A DNA stretch of 64,000 nucleotides from Planctomycetales bacterium. Lineage in GTDB: Bacteria > Planctomycetota > Planctomycetia > Pirellulales > Lacipirellulaceae. Location of the stretch: NCBI GenBank assembly GCA_020427155.1, contig JAGQOW010000011.1, forward strand, positions 1-64,000. Direction: 5' to 3'. The notes beneath the pieces are model-generated. The model made no database searches, had not been told where the DNA came from, and worked only from the letters and a program-made list of their open reading frames with translations. Each line of letters begins with the position of its first letter. Position 1 is the stretch's first letter. Made by a program: the position numbers and the translations under genes. Positions 1-6,462 of the stretch are shown here, piece after piece.

Positions 1-63
1 CCCGCCAATCGGCGGGGTTGTCGTTTTACGGCAGGCAAAAGTCAGCCGCCGGGATACGGCGGC
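1..63. terminator. Two strong hairpins beyond a truncated minus-strand gene
   Basis: Two GC-rich stem-loops lie beyond the stop at 64-66: a CCCGCC/GGCGGG pair at 1-16 followed on the plus strand by a T-rich run, and GCCGCC/GGCGGC at 45-63, followed on the minus strand by TGACTTTT. They look like bidirectional intrinsic terminators of the chromosomal gene whose 3' end survives at 64-126. This supports reading the left edge as chromosome rather than ICE. Confidence 0.6.
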
Positions 64-126
64 TTACACCGTCACGCCCTCCGCCACATCCCTGAACTCG
101 GCGATCTGGTCGAAGTTCATGTAGCG
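64..126 (-). pseudogene. 3' end of a gene left at the element's attachment site
   Basis: On the minus strand, codons for RYMNFDQIAEFRDVAEGVTV end in TAA at 64-66. The frame is closed upstream by a stop at 127-129, so only 20 codons remain. It reads like a genuine protein C-terminus with terminators just beyond it, and an integrase begins 54 bases further in. The simplest explanation is an att site inside the 3' end of a chromosomal gene, with element sequence from about 127 onward. I do not recognise the parent gene. The exact att core cannot be set without the other end. Confidence 0.5.
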
Positions 127-179
127 TTATATTCAATGGCTTAACCACGGGCTTTTCAGCTGTATTTCTTAGGCACTGC

Positions 180-1136
180 CTAAGATTTTCTCGCGGGAAC
201 CGGTGAAGCGATGGGTACCTCCTTACTGCGAAGGTATCGATTGTGGCTCGAGTCTGTCGTATGCCCAAGAAGTGTTTTACTGTCCAATCCCTGCTTTTTG
301 GCATCAGTGGCAGAGGCTGCTCTTATGTCGTGGAAGTGGGCATCCTCGACCTTCGCGGCCGTACATGCTTTAACCCACTGGTGATGAATAGTGCCATAGG
401 CTAAGGGCTTGCCATCGCGCTTATGAAGCAGGGTCAGCCCCTTAACTGACTGATGAATCGACCTGGCCTCCTTGATGGCAGCATCAAGATCCGGTGTCAT
501 GCTAATCAGTACTCGATTTCTAGTTTTCTGCTGCTTGATGAATACTCCCTCATCGCTGATATCGGCATACCTGATCTTTATGACATCACCCATGCGCTGT
601 CCAGTGATATAGGCCAAGTCCATCAGGCACTTTAGCGTTGGCGTAGCATGTTCTCGAATAGCCTTGAACTCCTCAGCTGTTATGTAACGGTCCCGCTTGG
701 TCGTTTTGAATTGCTCAATATCGCGAACTGGGTTGAATTCGACGATTCCCCAACGAACAGCTCGCTGGAACATTCCCTTCAGGAATGACCGCAGCAAATT
801 CGCCATGCTGGGGTGTGATCGGTGGTGATCGAGAAAGGCGGCTATGTGCTTTGGCTTGACCTGTGATGGACTGAACTGCGAAAAAGCCTTAAGAACCTTA
901 CGGGAGCAGGACTGATAGTTCTTGAAAGTGCTGGCAGCGACCGTTGCCTTCATGTCCCCAAGGGTGCGTTCAACTAAGTCGGCGAGTTCCTGATTGTTGC
1001 TCTTTCCAACTGTTAATCTTGCGTATTCGATCAGGGCGTCGTGTAGATCACGAGACAGCGGAGTCCACTTGTTACCACGAACGAGGTAATAACGTCCGTG
1101 GGACAAATGCATCCAGCGAGGTAGGACTCTACTCAA
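180..1136 (-). CDS. int: Tyrosine integrase of the ICE
   Basis: A 318-residue tyrosine recombinase that would catalyse integration and excision at the adjacent att site. The N-terminal region (PRWMHLSHGRYYLVRG) is the type seen in integrases paired with DUF4224 proteins. A SAM-like arm-binding region spans about 50-130. Catalytic residues are visible: Arg181 in GQRMGDVIKIR, the HxxR pair His269/Arg272, His292 in LLGH and nucleophile Tyr301. The start is TTG at 1136, overlapping the DUF4224 gene by 8 bases, which implies translational coupling; an ATG at 1112 is less likely because it would remove the conserved N-terminus. It is the last gene of a minus-strand operon reading toward the element end, as usual for ICE integrases. 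Confidence 0.93.
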   Translation of the reverse strand: MSRVLPRWMHLSHGRYYLVRGNKWTPLSRDLHDALIEYARLTVGKSNNQELADLVERTLGDMKATVAASTFKNYQSCSRKVLKAFSQFSPSQVKPKHIAAFLDHHRSHPSMANLLRSFLKGMFQRAVRWGIVEFNPVRDIEQFKTTKRDRYITAEEFKAIREHATPTLKCLMDLAYITGQRMGDVIKIRYADISDEGVFIKQQKTRNRVLISMTPDLDAAIKEARSIHQSVKGLTLLHKRDGKPLAYGTIHHQWVKACTAAKVEDAHFHDIRAASATDAKKQGLDSKTLLGHTTDSSHNRYLRSKEVPIASPVPARKS

Positions 1137-1329
1137 GGATCAATTCCGGCTCATGGGGTTGGGCGACATCATGACCACCTAACCTTTCAATAATAACTGA
1201 GCGCAGAACCCGAGGCCAACCATCAGTGCGAACAATGAAGGGAATGCGCTGGCGATCTAACCATCTACAAACCGCAGATGGTCTCCTTAGCCCAGTAAGT
1301 TCGGAGAGTTCTGGTTGGGTTAGAAACAT
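1129..1329 (-). CDS. DUF4224 small DNA-binding protein, excisionase-like
   Basis: A 66-residue protein starting MFLTQPELSELTG, the typical opening of DUF4224 proteins, which sit immediately upstream of phage and ICE integrases. The helix-turn-helix-like part (SELTGLRRPSAVCRWLDRQ) and the IPF motif suggest a MerR-like excisionase fold. I chose ATG 1329 because it places the family's first residues at the N-terminus; an in-frame TTG at 1368 would add 13 residues that look non-homologous. It overlaps the integrase start by 8 bases. A role as recombination directionality factor is inferred from position and family. Confidence 0.75.
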   Translation of the reverse strand: MFLTQPELSELTGLRRPSAVCRWLDRQRIPFIVRTDGWPRVLRSVIIERLGGHDVAQPHEPELILE

Positions 1330-1404
1330 AGCAACTGGCAAATGTGTTGGCAGGTCTCGTCGGTACAATTGATGTTAGAAAAAACGACTCCAGAAATTGC
1401 CTGT

Positions 1405-1417
1405 AAAAGCGCACAAA
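1405..1417. promoter_or_regulatory. Candidate shared operator, copy 1 (AAAAGCGCACAAA)
   Basis: The 13-mer AAAAGCGCACAAA lies about 75 bases upstream of the DUF4224 start. The same 13-mer occurs upstream of the DUF1845 gene and in the inverted repeat at 37534-37574, both in regulatory positions. It is a candidate binding site for an element-encoded regulator; the regulator is unknown. Confidence 0.4.
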
Positions 1418-1428
1418 TCGGACGCATT

Positions 1429-3141
1429 TCAAAATAGTCCAGCCTCTGAAAGGAACCGCGATTCAGTTCCTTCTTCCATCGCGCTGCTGATAATCAATCG
1501 GTTCCTTGCCCTAGTCATCCCCACATACATCAAGCGTCGTTCCTCCTCTTCAGATGAGTCGGTATGGGGAAGGTTGCCTTCTTCAACACCGACGATCCAA
1601 ACGTTGTCGAACTCCAATCCCTTGGACGAATGGAGGGTCATCAGTTGGATCCCCGTCGAATTCCTCTGGTTATCGGCCGACGAGACATAGCGCAGGCGCT
1701 GGTTTAAGGTCCCCGACAGTTTTGACAGCGACGAGTCCATGCCTTGCAGCAATGCAACCTGCTGTGGGTTGCCGCAGAAGGGTGTCATCCAAGTCGAAAC
1801 ACCGTGGATGACCAACTCGACACGGCCCTTCTTCGACTGCTCTATCCAGGAAGTCATTCCTGCGAGCAATCCCAATACCTTCGGGCGATCGTCACCATCA
1901 GTACTTCGGGTGTCAAGGATCGTGGCGAGGTACGAGAGACAGTCGCCAGTTGTTTGAATTTCCCGGGAGTTGATTGAGCTGGCAGCGACACCTGAAAACG
2001 ACAGAGCGTTGGCTACCCCAGTCCATCCACCATCAAGAACGCTGCGCAGTATTCCCAGATAGGTACTGCCCAGTTTCCGATCCCAGATTCGCTTGCCACC
2101 TGTTCGACGATAGGGGATGTTGGCGCCACTTAGGGATATTTCCAGCGGATCAAGCATGCTGTTAGTCCGACCGAGAATTCCCCACTCGGCGTCCAGTCCG
2201 AGCTTTCTTATCCGAGCTAGCAATAGTTCTGCTTCATCCCAACGGTCGGATGCTCTGATGACCTGAACCTCGCCTGGCGATGTTCTGAACGCTTCTATCC
2301 GCTTCGGCGCCCTGAGTTTGTTGTGGGCAATCAGCTTCGCTGCATGCTCGAGGATGTTTGGCGCACAGCGGTAGTTCAGGGGCAACGTGGTTTCTGTGGA
2401 GACCAATGTGCCGGAGACCTCGGTCAGCCCAAGGTAGCCCATCGCATGGCGGAAGGCATACAGACTTTGATCGTCGTCTCCTACTAGGCTGACTTCGATG
2501 CCGGCGAGGCCATGCGCCTTGACCCATTCCATCTGAACTTCATCCATGTCCTGGGCTTCATCGACCAACAGCCACCGAATCGGCAATGGCATCATTTCTT
2601 GGGCATGAATTTTCTGGACGACCGACAAAACGATATCTGCAAAATCCATCGCACCTTCAGAGGAAAGTGTTTCCTGGTAGATGCCATAGATCATTTCCAA
2701 CTCGGGGTCATTCGCTATCGGAGGAGAGATCTTGGCTTTTGCTGCGTCGATGTACTTGAGGGTGTCATCGAACGATGCAGCAATTGGATGCTCAGCTAGG
2801 CATCGACGGAGCAGGGCCAACCGTTCTCCCTCGGAAAGCAGGCGCCTTGTCTTGAGTGAACGTGGCAGACGTTTGAGTTGAGACAGGGCAATCGAATGAA
2901 ACGTCCCCACTGCGAGGCGACGTCCAACATCGGGTTTGCACGAGGGCAGGATGCGACTTTTAAGTTCTGCAGCGGCATCACGGGTAAACGTGACCGCACA
3001 CAATCGCCCTTTGTCGTGTGATGTGAGCAGCCGAATGGCGCGCTCGGAAAGTACGCGGGTTTTCCCGGATCCAGGACAGGCAAGTACCGTGCAATGGCCA
3101 GCCGTGGATACGGCGCGTTCCTGGAATGGATTGAGTTCCAC
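1429..3141 (-). CDS. UvrD/Rep-family SF1 DNA helicase
   Basis: A 570-residue superfamily 1A helicase that would unwind DNA 3' to 5' using ATP. Visible motifs: Q-motif start NPFQERAV, Walker A ACPGSGKTR (21-29), motif Ia region AVTFTRDAAAELKSRI, GTFHSIAL, Walker B LLVDEAQD (194-198), motif III GDDDQSLYAFR, motif V LMTLHSSKGLEFDNVW and motif VI MYVGMTRARNRL. It is shorter than UvrD (about 720). The start is GTG 3141, directly after the stop of the upstream DUF1845 gene, so the two are probably coupled. Helicases of this size are often carried next to ICE integrases and may aid transfer or replication of the excised element. A separate defence function cannot be excluded. Confidence 0.85.
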   Translation of the reverse strand: MELNPFQERAVSTAGHCTVLACPGSGKTRVLSERAIRLLTSHDKGRLCAVTFTRDAAAELKSRILPSCKPDVGRRLAVGTFHSIALSQLKRLPRSLKTRRLLSEGERLALLRRCLAEHPIAASFDDTLKYIDAAKAKISPPIANDPELEMIYGIYQETLSSEGAMDFADIVLSVVQKIHAQEMMPLPIRWLLVDEAQDMDEVQMEWVKAHGLAGIEVSLVGDDDQSLYAFRHAMGYLGLTEVSGTLVSTETTLPLNYRCAPNILEHAAKLIAHNKLRAPKRIEAFRTSPGEVQVIRASDRWDEAELLLARIRKLGLDAEWGILGRTNSMLDPLEISLSGANIPYRRTGGKRIWDRKLGSTYLGILRSVLDGGWTGVANALSFSGVAASSINSREIQTTGDCLSYLATILDTRSTDGDDRPKVLGLLAGMTSWIEQSKKGRVELVIHGVSTWMTPFCGNPQQVALLQGMDSSLSKLSGTLNQRLRYVSSADNQRNSTGIQLMTLHSSKGLEFDNVWIVGVEEGNLPHTDSSEEEERRLMYVGMTRARNRLIISSAMEEGTESRFLSEAGLF

Positions 3142-3780
3142 CTACACAACGGGAACGCTTATCGGACTCGTTGCTTCCAGTGGAGCGGCATTTGTGACTG
3201 GAACGTCCGATGGACTTTCAGTCGGCATAGGTTCCTTGCGCTTGGCAGCCGTGATCGCCCGACCCGCCAAGCTCCTCATGCCCCCTGAGACTCTGAGAAG
3301 TCTCCGCTTCCATTCATAAAGGCTGACCGAGTAACTGCTGTCTGGTATCGAACCCGAGAGCCAAAGAATGTCAAACTTGGCGACCAGACTGTCAAACTCG
3401 CGGATGAGGCCAACGTAGCGCACGGCACGGGGTGAAGTGATCTTGGCTTCAAGCTCTTTGGGGTTTGAGTAGGTAACCCCAGAAAATTCGATCCCGTTCG
3501 ATTCGGCCAGCTTTTCCAGACGAGTACCTTCGGTGCGAATGTCCTCGATGACCTTGTTCAGTCGGTTATCGACGATGGTCTCTACTTCGCGGGCCTGGGC
3601 CTCTGTGGCAAATACCCTGAGTACGATCGAGAGCGAAAAGATGGCGTTGGCGCACAGATCAAACCCTCGGTCGAATACCTGGTGCGCGTGGAGTGAGTTC
3701 AGCTTTACCTTCTGTGTGAAGTAGGGCCGACTGATGTCTTGTGATGCCGTTGGCGAGTAAGCAAGGGGTCGTGTGGCCAT
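3142..3780 (-). CDS. DUF1845 / PFL_4669-family ICE protein
   Basis: A 212-residue protein whose N-terminus (RPYFTQKVKLNSLHAHQVFDRG) matches my memory of the DUF1845 family, annotated as PFL_4669-type integrating conjugative element protein and related to AcaB-like regulators. The middle is helical; the last 40 residues are low-complexity and Pro/Ser-rich. ATG 3780 has a good GAGGAG ribosome site. It is the promoter-proximal gene of the integrase operon and has the AAAAGCGCACAAA motif about 60 bases upstream. A regulatory role is plausible but not shown by sequence. Confidence 0.7.
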   Translation of the reverse strand: MATRPLAYSPTASQDISRPYFTQKVKLNSLHAHQVFDRGFDLCANAIFSLSIVLRVFATEAQAREVETIVDNRLNKVIEDIRTEGTRLEKLAESNGIEFSGVTYSNPKELEAKITSPRAVRYVGLIREFDSLVAKFDILWLSGSIPDSSYSVSLYEWKRRLLRVSGGMRSLAGRAITAAKRKEPMPTESPSDVPVTNAAPLEATSPISVPVV

Positions 3781-3840
3781 TCAAGCACTCCTCTGAAGAT
3801 GTCTTGATGCTACAAAACAGACCTTCGAAATCGAATGCGA

Positions 3841-3853
3841 AAAGCGCACAAAA
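3841..3853. promoter_or_regulatory. Candidate shared operator, copy 2
   Basis: AAAAGCGCACAAA followed by AGTGCACC gives a partly symmetric GCGCAC/GTGC site upstream of the DUF1845 gene, in the divergent region facing the 4072 gene. See the copies at 1405 and 37542. Confidence 0.4.
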
Positions 3854-3932
3854 GTGCACCGTATAGCAGTTGCAAATTGCTATCGACTTCGCAAAAATGG
3901 CTTCACATTCGATGTGCCTAGTTGCCTTCGAT

Positions 3933-4000
3933 GAGGCGGTAGCTGGCCGCTAGAAATAAACAGCATTGACATGCCGTTCATGTGAAAGCGTGGCGGCAAT
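3933..4000 (+). repeat. Partial copy of the intergenic structured element
   Basis: Contains the conserved core: a GCGG/CCGC hairpin with loop TAGCTGG, then GAAATAAACAGCATT (to 3967), then a small ACATG/CATGT hairpin. It lacks the upstream hairpins of the full copies at 4914, 7588, 9719 and 13599. It precedes the leader of the 4072 gene, the same relative position as in the full copies. Confidence 0.6.
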
Positions 4001-4002
4001 TA

Positions 4003-4071
4003 CCAACCCCTGCGGGATACCCATCCCGCAACGGGTAAAGGTGTCTCCAGGGTTTTTTACTTGGGGGCATC
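4003..4071 (+). ncRNA. Structured 5' leader with anti-SD helix (gene at 4072)
   Basis: TGCGGGAT (4011-4018) pairs with ATCCCGCA (4023-4030), closed by ACCC/GGGT. A second helix pairs CTCCA (4045-4049) with TGGGG (4062-4066), covering the ribosome site. This is one of about a dozen leaders of similar plan in 4 to 14.6 kb. They resemble what I recall of the radC RNA motif, described upstream of radC, antirestriction and integrase genes. Confidence 0.6.
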
Positions 4072-4431
4072 ATGGAAAAGGCTTTACTTGTTGCATCGCT
4101 TTTTGGAACAGTTCATCTCGTTCTGCTGGCATTAAGCAGGTTTGGGTACGTGGCGCTGTTTGGTCATAGACCCAGTGCCAATCCGTTGCCTGTCGGTGTT
4201 GGGCAGCACGTGAAGAAAACTGTAGACCGGTCTCTTCCTGCTCTCTTGCGAAAAGATGGCGAGGAGGATTGGTCCAAGTACGACATACCGACATTTCTTC
4301 GTCGTGGCATACCCATGCCAAAACTGGAAGTCGTACCAGCCAAGAAGCCGGCCAAGCGAAGGAAGGCCACTAAAAAGTCAGCCGTTGAGGCAGCCACCGA
4401 AACCGCAGCTCGGTTTGAGGTGGTGCTTTAA
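4072..4431 (+). CDS. Small membrane-anchored protein with FtsZ-tail-like motif
   Basis: A 119-residue protein. Residues 4-30 are a hydrophobic segment (LLVASLFGTVHLVLLALSRF) that would anchor it in the inner membrane. The tail is soluble, with a Lys/Ala/Pro-rich stretch at about 90-105. Residues 69-78 read KYDIPTFLRR, very close to the conserved FtsZ C-terminal peptide (DIPAFLRKQ in E. coli), which binds FtsA, ZipA and MinC. The same motif recurs in the VIT-VWA protein at 48410. It has its own structured leader and a GGGGG ribosome site. Function unknown; an effect on host cell division is an inference from the motif. Confidence 0.6.
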   Translation: MEKALLVASLFGTVHLVLLALSRFGYVALFGHRPSANPLPVGVGQHVKKTVDRSLPALLRKDGEEDWSKYDIPTFLRRGIPMPKLEVVPAKKPAKRRKATKKSAVEAATETAARFEVVL

Positions 4432-4452
4432 CTCGACTTTCTGAAACGATTC

Positions 4453-4520
4453 TTACCCATGCGGGGACACACTCCCCGCAAAGGGATTGGTGTCTCCGCA
4501 ATTTCACATTCGGAGACATC
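4453..4520 (+). ncRNA. Structured 5' leader with anti-SD helix (26-codon ORF)
   Basis: The clearest leader of the set. GCGGGGA (4461-4467) pairs with TCCCCGC (4473-4479) inside an ACCC/GGG closing helix. Then TGTCTCCG (4491-4498) pairs perfectly with CGGAGACA (4511-4518), which contains the GGAG ribosome site two bases before the ATG. Base pairing would mask initiation. Confidence 0.65.
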
Positions 4521-4601
4521 ATGGAACTCGTTCTTATCGCGTGCTGTATAAGCGGATTTGTCATCAGCCGCCCGATCATTCGGGTACTGGGACTGCGCTA
4601 A
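4521..4601 (+). CDS. 26-residue hydrophobic microprotein, copy 1
   Basis: ATG 4521 follows a GGAG site and a dedicated hairpin leader. It encodes 26 residues: a short hydrophobic stretch (LVLIACCISGFVI) and the basic tail SRPIIRVLGLR. A paralogue lies at 4748 with the shared pattern SGF[VI]ISRPI[IV]R[VA]LGLR, differing at codon third positions and by conservative changes. That conservation argues both are translated. It would be a single-pass membrane peptide; role unknown. Confidence 0.6.
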   Translation: MELVLIACCISGFVISRPIIRVLGLR

Positions 4602-4617
4602 GTCAGTACCAATCAAG

Positions 4618-4676
4618 CCTGTGGGAATCCCGCAGGCCTAATGATTTTCGTCACCGAGAGCCATTAGGCCTGCGGG
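4618..4676 (+). promoter_or_regulatory. Mutually exclusive hairpins, attenuator-like
   Basis: CCCGCAGGCCTAATG (4629-4643) and CATTAGGCCTGCGGG (4662-4676) form a perfect 15-bp stem with an 18-nt loop, followed by GTTGTTA. The first arm can instead pair upstream as CCTGTGGG (4618-4625) with CCCGCAGG (4629-4636). The two folds cannot coexist, which is the design of a terminator/antiterminator switch. It lies between the two paralogous microproteins. Confidence 0.5.
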
Positions 4677-4747
4677 GTTGTTACGGGCATGCATCAAGCC
4701 TGGCAACTCGTGTGGGGTTCGTTTCCAACCCGACAAGGAGCCTAGCC

Positions 4748-4831
4748 ATGATATTTCTGATTCTCTCGATGTGTGCCGTTTCTGGTTTCATCATCAGTCG
4801 CCCGATCGTTCGTGCTTTGGGGCTGAGGTGA
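4748..4831 (+). CDS. 27-residue hydrophobic microprotein, copy 2
   Basis: ATG 4748 with AAGGAG (4735-4740) eight bases upstream. It encodes 27 residues: hydrophobic FLILSMCAVSGFII then SRPIVRALGLR. It is homologous to the 26-residue product at 4521 across the last 16 positions. Its leader lacks the perfect anti-SD hairpin of copy 1, so the two copies may be regulated differently. Function unknown; a membrane location is expected. Confidence 0.55.
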   Translation: MIFLILSMCAVSGFIISRPIVRALGLR

Positions 4832-4913
4832 TTGGCACAGATCGTTTTCCCGAATCAAAAACTTGATCCATCCACGTCAGATCGCTGCAACTTGATGACG
4901 TGGGCTCGAACAA

Positions 4914-5065
4914 CCCCGCACTTCAGTGCGGGCTTTCCTGAACGCACCGCGAGGTGCGCTGAGGAAAGCAGACTTGTCGCCCATGGGTAACCCTGGGAGT
5001 CAGAGGCGGTAGCTGGCCGCTCGAAATAAACAGCATTCAACGACAGTCAGGCAACTGCCTGTCAT
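4914..5065 (+). repeat. Full copy 1 of the multi-hairpin intergenic element
   Basis: In order: terminator-like CCCGCAC/GTGCGGG hairpin (4915-4932); CTTTCC...GGAAAG hairpin with inner CGCACC/GGTGCG; CCCATGGG/CCCTGGG hairpin; GCGG/CCGC hairpin with loop TAGCTGG; the single-strand signature GAAATAAACAGCATT (to 5037); and a GACAG/CTGTC hairpin (5041-5062). Over about 150 bases it is nearly identical to the copy at 9719. The copies at 7588 and 13599 share the structure with compensated stems. Confidence 0.7.
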
Positions 5066-5069
5066 TCTC

Positions 5070-5137
5070 AACCCCGCCAGGGACGCAAGTTCCCGGCTGG
5101 GGAATTGTGCCTCCAGCGGGTCTTTCTACTGGAGGTA
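5070..5137 (+). ncRNA. Structured 5' leader (RecE-like gene)
   Basis: Follows the shared plan: CCCCGCC/GGG-type nested helix near 5073-5100, then GCCTCCAG pairing with CTGGAGG (5129-5135), which hides the GGAGG ribosome site of the exonuclease gene. Confidence 0.55.
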
Positions 5138-5140
5138 ATG

Positions 5141-6094
5141 ATGCATATTGATACTCAAGTTGGTCTCCTGTCGATGGCTGCCGAGGACTACCATGGCCAC
5201 AAGGACGTGGTTGGGCACTCCAGTCTGGTCCGCATCATGCGGTCCCCGGCGCATTATCAGGAGTACGTGACCAATCCACCTGAACCGACCCCAGCCATGG
5301 CCTTCGGGACAGCTGTTCATTCAGCGGTTCTTGAGCCTGCCGCGTTCGCTTCGGACTATGCGGTCTTCGATGAGTCGCAGCTCGATGGATCGTTGCAGTC
5401 GCTTGAGGATTACAAGGCGGCGGCAACGGAACTGGGCATCAAGATCGGGAAAATGAAGAAGGATGAGATCAAGGATGCCATCAAGGCCGCCGACATCGAA
5501 TCCCGCTTTGTGTTTCGGGAAGATGCGATTGCCAGGCTCTATGACGGCAAGCAAATCCTGACACCGACGATGATGTTGGCTATCCACTCGATCCAGGCGA
5601 GTATTGCTCACCATGACGGGGCTTCGAGATTACTGAGTAACGGCATGGCGGAGATGTCTGGATTCTGGACGGATCCCGATACATCGATCCAATGTAAATG
5701 CCGTCCTGACTGGTTGGTGATGAAGGACGAAACCATTACGGGGATCGTCGATGTCAAAACCTGTGCCGATGCCTCTGCTGATGCATTTGCACGGTCGATT
5801 GCCAGCTTTGGCTATGACCTGCAGGCGGCGTTTTACCAGGACGGTCTCAAAGCACTGACTGGCAGGACGTTGCCGTTCTATTTCATCGCCGTCGAAAAGG
5901 ACGGTCCGCATGCCACTGCCGCCTATCGGGCCAGTGACGAGATGATCGAGACGGGGCGTGCCAAGTATCGCGGTGCGCTGCAACTCTTGCGCTGGTGTCG
6001 TGACAACAATCGCTGGCCGGCCTATCAGCCGAATGGCGAGATCGAAACGATCGAGTTGCCCCGTTGGGCATCCAATTTCGATCTGGATAGCTGA
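5141..6094 (+). CDS. recE-like: RecE-like exonuclease (exodeoxyribonuclease VIII family)
   Basis: A 317-residue PD-(D/E)XK nuclease resembling the C-terminal domain of RecE / DUF3799 proteins. It would resect dsDNA 5' to 3' to load the RecT annealase encoded downstream. Motifs: MAFGTAVHSAVLEP (helical GTxxH motif), then CKCRPDWL and GIVDVKTCADAS, the D...D-x-K core, and a late Gln/Tyr-containing helix (YDLQAAFYQDGL). ATG 5141 is chosen because GGAGG at 5131-5135 is six bases upstream; ATG 5138 is only three bases away. It forms a recE-x-recT order with the next genes. Such pairs in ICEs promote recombination between related elements. Confidence 0.88.
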   Translation: MHIDTQVGLLSMAAEDYHGHKDVVGHSSLVRIMRSPAHYQEYVTNPPEPTPAMAFGTAVHSAVLEPAAFASDYAVFDESQLDGSLQSLEDYKAAATELGIKIGKMKKDEIKDAIKAADIESRFVFREDAIARLYDGKQILTPTMMLAIHSIQASIAHHDGASRLLSNGMAEMSGFWTDPDTSIQCKCRPDWLVMKDETITGIVDVKTCADASADAFARSIASFGYDLQAAFYQDGLKALTGRTLPFYFIAVEKDGPHATAAYRASDEMIETGRAKYRGALQLLRWCRDNNRWPAYQPNGEIETIELPRWASNFDLDS

Positions 6095-6095
6095 A

Positions 6096-6353
6096 ATGTT
6101 TAGCAATCCGATCGAGAAGGTCGTGGGATTTCTCCATGAGGTCGGCGATCCGCTTCTGACAATCGCCGCAAACGTGGAACGAAATGCGAATGCCCTTAAG
6201 CAGGCAGAAGCAGAAGTCGTCCGTTGCCGTCGCAAGCTCAAGGAAAGTCGTCGACTGCTCCTGGCCTGCGTCAAGCATCACTATGTTGCCTCGGAAATCG
6301 AGACGGCCGACGTGATGTGCAATCGGCATCAACACTGTCTTCAGGCGGGGTGA
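6096..6353 (+). CDS. 85-residue coiled-coil protein between recE and recT
   Basis: Starts two bases after the RecE-like stop. It encodes a short helical protein (NVERNANALKQAEAEVVRCRRKLKESRRLL) that should form a coiled coil, followed by a Cys/His-containing end (CVKHHYVASEIETADVMCNRHQHC) that might bind a metal. Not a family I recognise. Its position inside the recombination module suggests an accessory of the RecE/RecT reaction, which is inference. Confidence 0.6.
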   Translation: MFSNPIEKVVGFLHEVGDPLLTIAANVERNANALKQAEAEVVRCRRKLKESRRLLLACVKHHYVASEIETADVMCNRHQHCLQAG

Positions 6354-6384
6354 TTGTCTGAAGCGGTGATGTAACAGCAGTACT

Positions 6385-6460
6385 CAACCCGGCGGGAATG
6401 CCATGTTCCCGTCAGGGGGCATGGTGTGTCCGCCATTTTTCCTTTTTTTGGAGGTCAATA
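6385..6460 (+). ncRNA. Structured 5' leader (RecT gene)
   Basis: CGGGAA/TTCCCG hairpin in an ACCC...GGG frame near 6389-6416, followed by GTGTCCGCC and, after a T-rich loop, the TTGGAGG ribosome site at 6449-6454. Same plan as the other leaders, with a weaker anti-SD helix. Confidence 0.5.
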
Positions 6461-6462
6461 CC

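Noticed and set aside
1..180. tRNA gene as integration target
   Set aside because: No cloverleaf or CCA-like end could be drawn; the sequence reads as a protein C-terminus followed by terminators.
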